From positions 682,001-746,000 of the forward strand of contig OZ037861.1 in the NCBI GenBank assembly GCA_964035575.1: 64,000 nt of DNA, in the 5' to 3' direction. Within the stretch, counting starts at the first letter, position 1. Every line of letters begins with the position of its first letter. The DNA comes from Rhynchopus sp. YZ270_cl-10 (taxonomy: Eukaryota > Euglenozoa > Diplonemea > Diplonemida > Diplonemidae). Below are positions 59,893-64,000 of the stretch, piece after piece. Below the pieces are notes generated by a model. The model did no database searches. It saw only the letters and a list, made by a program, of their open reading frames with translations, and had not been told where the DNA came from. Both the position numbers and the translations under genes were made by a program.

Positions 59893-60681
59893 ATGGTAGA
59901 TTACTCCAAATTCGACAAACTCGCTGCAGAGCTCTCCGACTCCGAATCCGCACACGACAGCGACTTCGAGGACGACACCCACGAGGAAAGCCCTACTCCC
60001 GCCGCCACCTCCTCCTCCTCCTCCTCCCCTCTCCCTCACGTCACCCGCCTTGATGGGAAAACAAGCGTAACGTTCGGTGGTGGCCAAACCACTCCTTCCT
60101 ACACCACAAAGCCAAAGCCGTCTGTCGCTGCTCCGATTATCACCCAAAAATCCCCGATGCCGACAACCACTGCTACTGCAGACCTTACCAGAAATGGAGG
60201 GGAAATTCGAGGGGACGGACGGCATTTTTATTGGAGTCAAACTAAGGAGAGTGTGACGATCCATTTTGAGATGGTCCCTGCGGTGAAAGGGAAGGATGTA
60301 GAAGTGAGGCTGAATGAAGCAAGGTTGAGGGTGACGATCTGTGGAGAGGTACTGTGCGATGAGGACATGGTACACCGGAGTGTCGCAGACTCGGGTCAAA
60401 TGCTTGATGAAATTGAGGTGGAGGATGTCGACTGGGAACTCCTCACACACAACACCTCAGGTGCACGTCTCCTCCGCATTTCCTTCGCGAAGTTCAACCC
60501 TCCAGGGACAGTAGCCTGGTGGACCAAAGTGTTTCATAATGACAGAGAGATTTCCTTGGAAAGCATTCCAGACAGATCCCTCACCAAGGCAGCAGAAACA
60601 AAAAAGGTGTGGGAGGAGGCACACAGGATGTTTCAGGAGAAGATGAAAACAAAGACCCCGATCGCAATTGATGAGGTGTAG
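59893..60681 (+). CDS. CS-domain (p23/NudC-like) protein, 262 aa
   Basis: The ATG at 59893 follows an A-rich context (AAACCAAAATGG) and gives an acidic Ser-rich N-terminus (residues 1-50) followed by a Thr/Pro linker. Residues about 112-220 form a CS domain: FYWSQTKESVTIHFEM, the strands VEVRLNEARLRVTICGE and VDWELL, and the closing WW-x-KVFHND segment typical of NudC-like members. CS proteins are co-chaperones that often work with Hsp90 or in dynein regulation; the presence of LC8 in the same window is compatible but not evidence of a link. Intronless. No AATAAA is clear; a GAGAGA microsatellite follows the stop. Confidence 0.8.
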   Translation: MVDYSKFDKLAAELSDSESAHDSDFEDDTHEESPTPAATSSSSSSPLPHVTRLDGKTSVTFGGGQTTPSYTTKPKPSVAAPIITQKSPMPTTTATADLTRNGGEIRGDGRHFYWSQTKESVTIHFEMVPAVKGKDVEVRLNEARLRVTICGEVLCDEDMVHRSVADSGQMLDEIEVEDVDWELLTHNTSGARLLRISFAKFNPPGTVAWWTKVFHNDREISLESIPDRSLTKAAETKKVWEEAHRMFQEKMKTKTPIAIDEV

Positions 60682-62011
60682 GAGGGAAAGGGAGGGAGGA
60701 GAGAGATAGAGAGAGAGAGAGAGGGAGTTTTCAATTTCCTTTTCCAACCTTACTTGAGTAAGTGGCAAAAAAAAGGAATAAAATATTCCCTCGGTTTCAA
60801 GGTCTTTCAAGATTCTGATAGATCCCTAGATCTTCCTAGAAGTATCGAAGCTACTTCAGTAGTGACTATTAAAGGAGGGAGAGGGCCTTCTGATCTTTTG
60901 AAATATGCTAAAATAAGTTGCGAAAAATTTTGTGCAAATCGATTTTTTTTGGTAAATTCTTGCTGTGTTTTTTTTCTTCGTGGGTTTATAATCTTTCCAA
61001 TAAAATGGTGTGATTTTTTTTTTTTTTGTATCTAGCCTAAACTTTTTGTTGCTGATCAAAAGCAGAGAATTCGGTATTCTGACCGACTCTTTATTATTAA
61101 AAGAAAATAGTTTCATTTTGTCACCTCATGAAGGAGGAAAAAGAAACAAAGATATTTTGAACGCACTTTTGCAGTTCTAGGGACAAACCGCACTGCAGAA
61201 GCCACTCCTCACCCAAACAGGTCGAGATGTTGTGCGTTTCACCACAAAACCCCTCTCCCATGGGGTTTATCGTGTCTCAATCTGTCAATCCTTACATTGT
61301 CCTGACCTAGTAAAATTCCCCGTGTTGGGTCAAATTAAGCCGCATACTCCACGCCTGGTGTTAAGTTTCTATGTTTTTCTAGCAAGACGGTGTGGCAGGG
61401 GGGTCTCGTAGTACAACGTAAAGACTTTGTGAAGACTTCGTCGGGGGAGGTTTTTTTTTTTTCATATTTGACCGTGACCCTCTTTTTACCCTGTGAACAC
61501 TTTGTCAAGACTTTGCAACACCTTGCGCTCCAATCACACCATAAGACCTACGTCTCTATGTGGTATCTGCACGGTGTCGTCTTCAAATCTCTTTTTTCCA
61601 GCTAAGATGGTGTGTTGGAAGGTTGCATAGTACATCGTAAAAACTTTGTAAATACTTGGTCGATCTTTTTTTCTTTTTCATATTTGACTGCGACCCTCTG
61701 TGAACACTTTGTCAAGACTTTGCAACACCTTGCGCTTCAACCACACCATAAGACCTACGTCTCTATGTGGTATCTGCACGGCGTCGTCTTCAAATCTCTT
61801 TTATTCCAAATCCATCAAACGCTGCCTATCCTATATCAGGGTCATCCACCCCGTCAAAGCTATTTTTTTTTGTCAAATGCTATAGTATATAATGCACCAA
61901 CAGACCCTCCCGCTCCCTCTCTATTTTCATAATTTTCACAGAAATTACCAACCTCCACCTCCACCCCCACCTCCAGCTAACACACCACACATCCACACCC
62001 CCTTTTTTTCA
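60682..62011. other. Spacer with tandem duplication, no gene seen
   Basis: GA-rich run at 60695-60722, AT-rich sequence, then the 215-bp duplication at 61382-61803. Short peptides in the duplication (for example QTLHKTYVSMWYLHGVVFKS) are repeated, but I see no start or conserved family. A pyrimidine- and CCACC-rich leader precedes 62012. Confidence 0.45.
61382..61803. repeat. Tandem duplication, unit about 215 bp
   Basis: Two copies, about 61382-61597 and 61603-61803, share GTCAAGACTTTGCAACACCT and ACGTCTCTATGTGGTATCTG. They differ by a 15-20 bp indel and scattered substitutions. Confidence 0.85.
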
Positions 62012-64000
62012 ATGGGATCGCCCAAGAGACATGCAGAGTTGCAGGAGGTTGTGGACCGTGTCAGCACCGGCAAACGCGTCGGCCCTGTCTTCGACGAAGC
62101 CCCTGCGGAGAAGAAGCGCCGTGTCTCGGTCCCCTCCCCGAGCAAGCACGTCCACTTCGACAGCTCTGCGAACACAACCTGCGTGGCCTCGCGCATCCGC
62201 CAGATCCGCCACTCCGCCGCCTCCCCCCGCACCAAGGAGAGCATCGCACACATCGGAAACGGCCGTGTCTCCGTCACCTCCGCAGCCTGGAAGACCAAGC
62301 TCTTCCACGGTCTCTACGCCGCCGTCGTCACCCCCCTCACCCACGACGGACAAATCGCCCCCGAAGCCATCGATGCCTACGCAGCCAGCCTCCGCGCAGA
62401 CGGCGTCAACGGCGTCTTTGTGACCGGCACCGCCGGAATGTCAATGTCCCTTTCGGTCCCAGAACGCAAGCGTCTGGTCGAATCCTGGACAAAGGCCGGG
62501 GAGAAGTACAGCCTCGAAGTTCTTGCACACATTGGCGCCCAAAGTTTGGAGGATTCCAAAGAGCTGGCGAGGCACGCAGAGGAGGCAGGGGTTGTCGCCA
62601 TCTCTGCTATGGCCCCGGCCTTCTTCAAGCCTGCCTCTGTGAAGGAGCTGGCTGCGTACATGCAGGAGGTTGCAGCGTGCGCGCCGAGCACCCCATTCCT
62701 TTACTACCACTTCCCGGAGATCACTGGGGTGAACATTTCGATGAAGTGCGCGATGGAGGAGATGCACTCCTTGGTGCCGACGCTGCGTGGAGGGAAGTTC
62801 ACCTCGAAGGATATGTGGGACCTGGGAGACACATTTGACCTTGGCAAGAGGTTGGGGGTGGAGTGGGATCTGATGATGGGATACGAAGGGCAGACGACTT
62901 CGGCGCTGCCGTTGGGCGTGACAGCGCATATCGGCATTGCGTTCTCAGTGGTGGCACCGGTGTGGAACCGCATGATCCGCGCAACAGAGGCAGGTAAGCT
63001 GGACGAGGCCAACACAGAGCAGCGCATCGGACGGGCCTGGTTCAAACTCTTCGCGGACATCTCAGGGCTGTGGTCGATGACGGCAGTGACGAAGCTGATG
63101 CTTGAGGACCGAATCGGAGTGGACTTCGGAAGCATGCGGATTCCACAGAAGGGATTGACTCACGAAGAGTATGTTGATGGGGAGATTTTACCCCCATACC
63201 CCCCAATGCCGCTTGGGTAGCTTTCGAAAATGGACGCCATGATGCCTTAGTCAGGTTGTGCCCATTTTTCGTGAACACATTGTTTGTTTAGATTTTTTTC
63301 GCCGATCTTTCAAAGCAAGAATCGAGAACTTCTATGCATCTCTTAGGCCGCCGAATTAGGCAAAAAAAATTTGAGTTTGCACATTAACATTTCCACCCCC
63401 TTCCGCAGGTACAACTCCGTGTCTTCCGCCTGGAGCGCCTTCAAGCGTGAACACCCGACCCTCTTCGAACACGCAGGCCTGCTCCTCCCCGCTCACGCTC
63501 AGATCTCCGTCCCACCGCCGAGCCTTGCGGAGACGGCCCCCGAGCTCCCTGGTGTGAAGGGCAACCTGCGTGAGGAGATCCTTGTCCGCTGCGCTGCTGT
63601 CGCTGAAAGCCTTGGCACCAGTATGTACCCCCATATCACTCTCAACATGCCGAGGGCTCTCTCTCGCTCTCTCTGTATTTTCATCATTTTTTATGTGACA
63701 AATCTCTCTCTTTTCAGGCAAGGATGAGGTGCTGTCGTTGTTCCCTCATCTGATTGGTGCGCACCAGGCGCCGACCCGTTTGATCAAGGACGTGCGCCAG
63801 GCTGTCGACCACACCATTCTCAAGGCAGATGCCTCTGCCAAGGACGTCGAGAAGCTCTGCTCCGAGGCCATCACACACAACTTCTACGCTGTGTGCGTCA
63901 ACTCCCACCGCGTGGCACAGTGCGCAAAGCGTCTTGCCGGAACCGGAGTGGGTCTCGCCGCCGTTGTCGGCTTCCCCTTAGGAGCCATGGTCACACCGGC
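62012..64000 (+). CDS. N-acetylneuraminate lyase-like / deoxyribose-phosphate aldolase fusion (3' end outside window)
   Basis: Exons 62012-63216, 63409-63620 and 63718 to the window end; introns GTAGCT...TTCCGCAG and GTATGT...CTTTTCAG; the frame is kept at both. Residues 1-95: basic low-complexity extension. 96-350: class I aldolase of the N-acetylneuraminate lyase family, with GLYAAVVTPLT, GVNGVFVTGTAG, the active-site Tyr in LYYHFPEITG and the Schiff-base Lys in RGGKFTSKD (K262). The GTTGE loop reads GTAGM, lacking the Glu, so substrate use may differ. After a linker, DHTILKADAS and VVGFPLGA identify DeoC, which splits 2-deoxyribose-5-phosphate to glyceraldehyde-3-phosphate and acetaldehyde; its catalytic lysines lie beyond the window. 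Both halves are Schiff-base aldolases acting on sugars. Fusion is supported by splicing in phase, not by transcript data. Confidence 0.85.

Overview
The window is nuclear DNA of a unicellular eukaryote (protist). Several genes are split by GT-AG introns whose exons join cleanly in frame. There is an LC8 dynein light chain (so probably dynein motors), a KH-domain RNA-binding protein, a CS-domain protein, an APC transporter and a prenylated coiled-coil protein. Gene ends carry AATAAA-like signals. Exons are GC-richer than the spacers, which are full of A/T homopolymers and simple repeats. I cannot name the species. The domain-rich ankyrin, B-box and LRR genes fit several free-living protist lineages.

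Layout. 1-5850: tail of a KH protein, an AT-rich spacer and an LRR-like gene. 5851-10816: a 122-bp tandem repeat, a zinc-binding/acidic gene and a B-box gene cut off by a segmental duplication. 10784-13098 and 18232-20872: two copies of a duplicated block, each with a broken packaging-ATPase-like fossil and a two-exon coiled-coil gene. The second copy carries a TA-flanked MITE in the intron, and its tail is inverted. 13100-18050: repeats, including a hAT transposase fragment, a three-unit 262-bp array and two ATATGGGC blocks. 20876-25455: an ankyrin relic, a 932-residue chimera (ubiquitin-like, ubiquitin, B-box, ubiquitin-like, LRR) and a DUF4326 gene. 26681-29250: a 2.6-kb (ACC)n array.

29474-40522: a Lys/Glu/His-rich protein, a five-exon gene, a CaaX-box coiled-coil protein, a three-exon LC8 gene and a gene joining an N-terminal ubiquitin-like domain to a WD40-like propeller. 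40523-44818: repeat-rich DNA with an 8-bp satellite. 44819-46439: a two-exon APC transporter. 46440-49330: spacer with a second TA-flanked MITE. 49675-59526: four tandem ankyrin-repeat genes (the third broken), followed by an orphan fifth copy of their upstream module in front of a CS-domain gene. 62012 to the end: an N-acetylneuraminate lyase-like domain fused through introns to deoxyribose-phosphate aldolase, running off the window.

The most unusual signals are three. First, a small dispersed element folds as a UUCG hairpin plus a second hairpin; both stems vary in compensated fashion between copies, and two copies bracket duplication copy 2 as inverted repeats. Second, a set of neighbouring genes combines ubiquitin-like domains with B-box, LRR or propeller modules, and one start region was captured from a neighbour. 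Third, the ankyrin array varies in steps of a three-repeat module.
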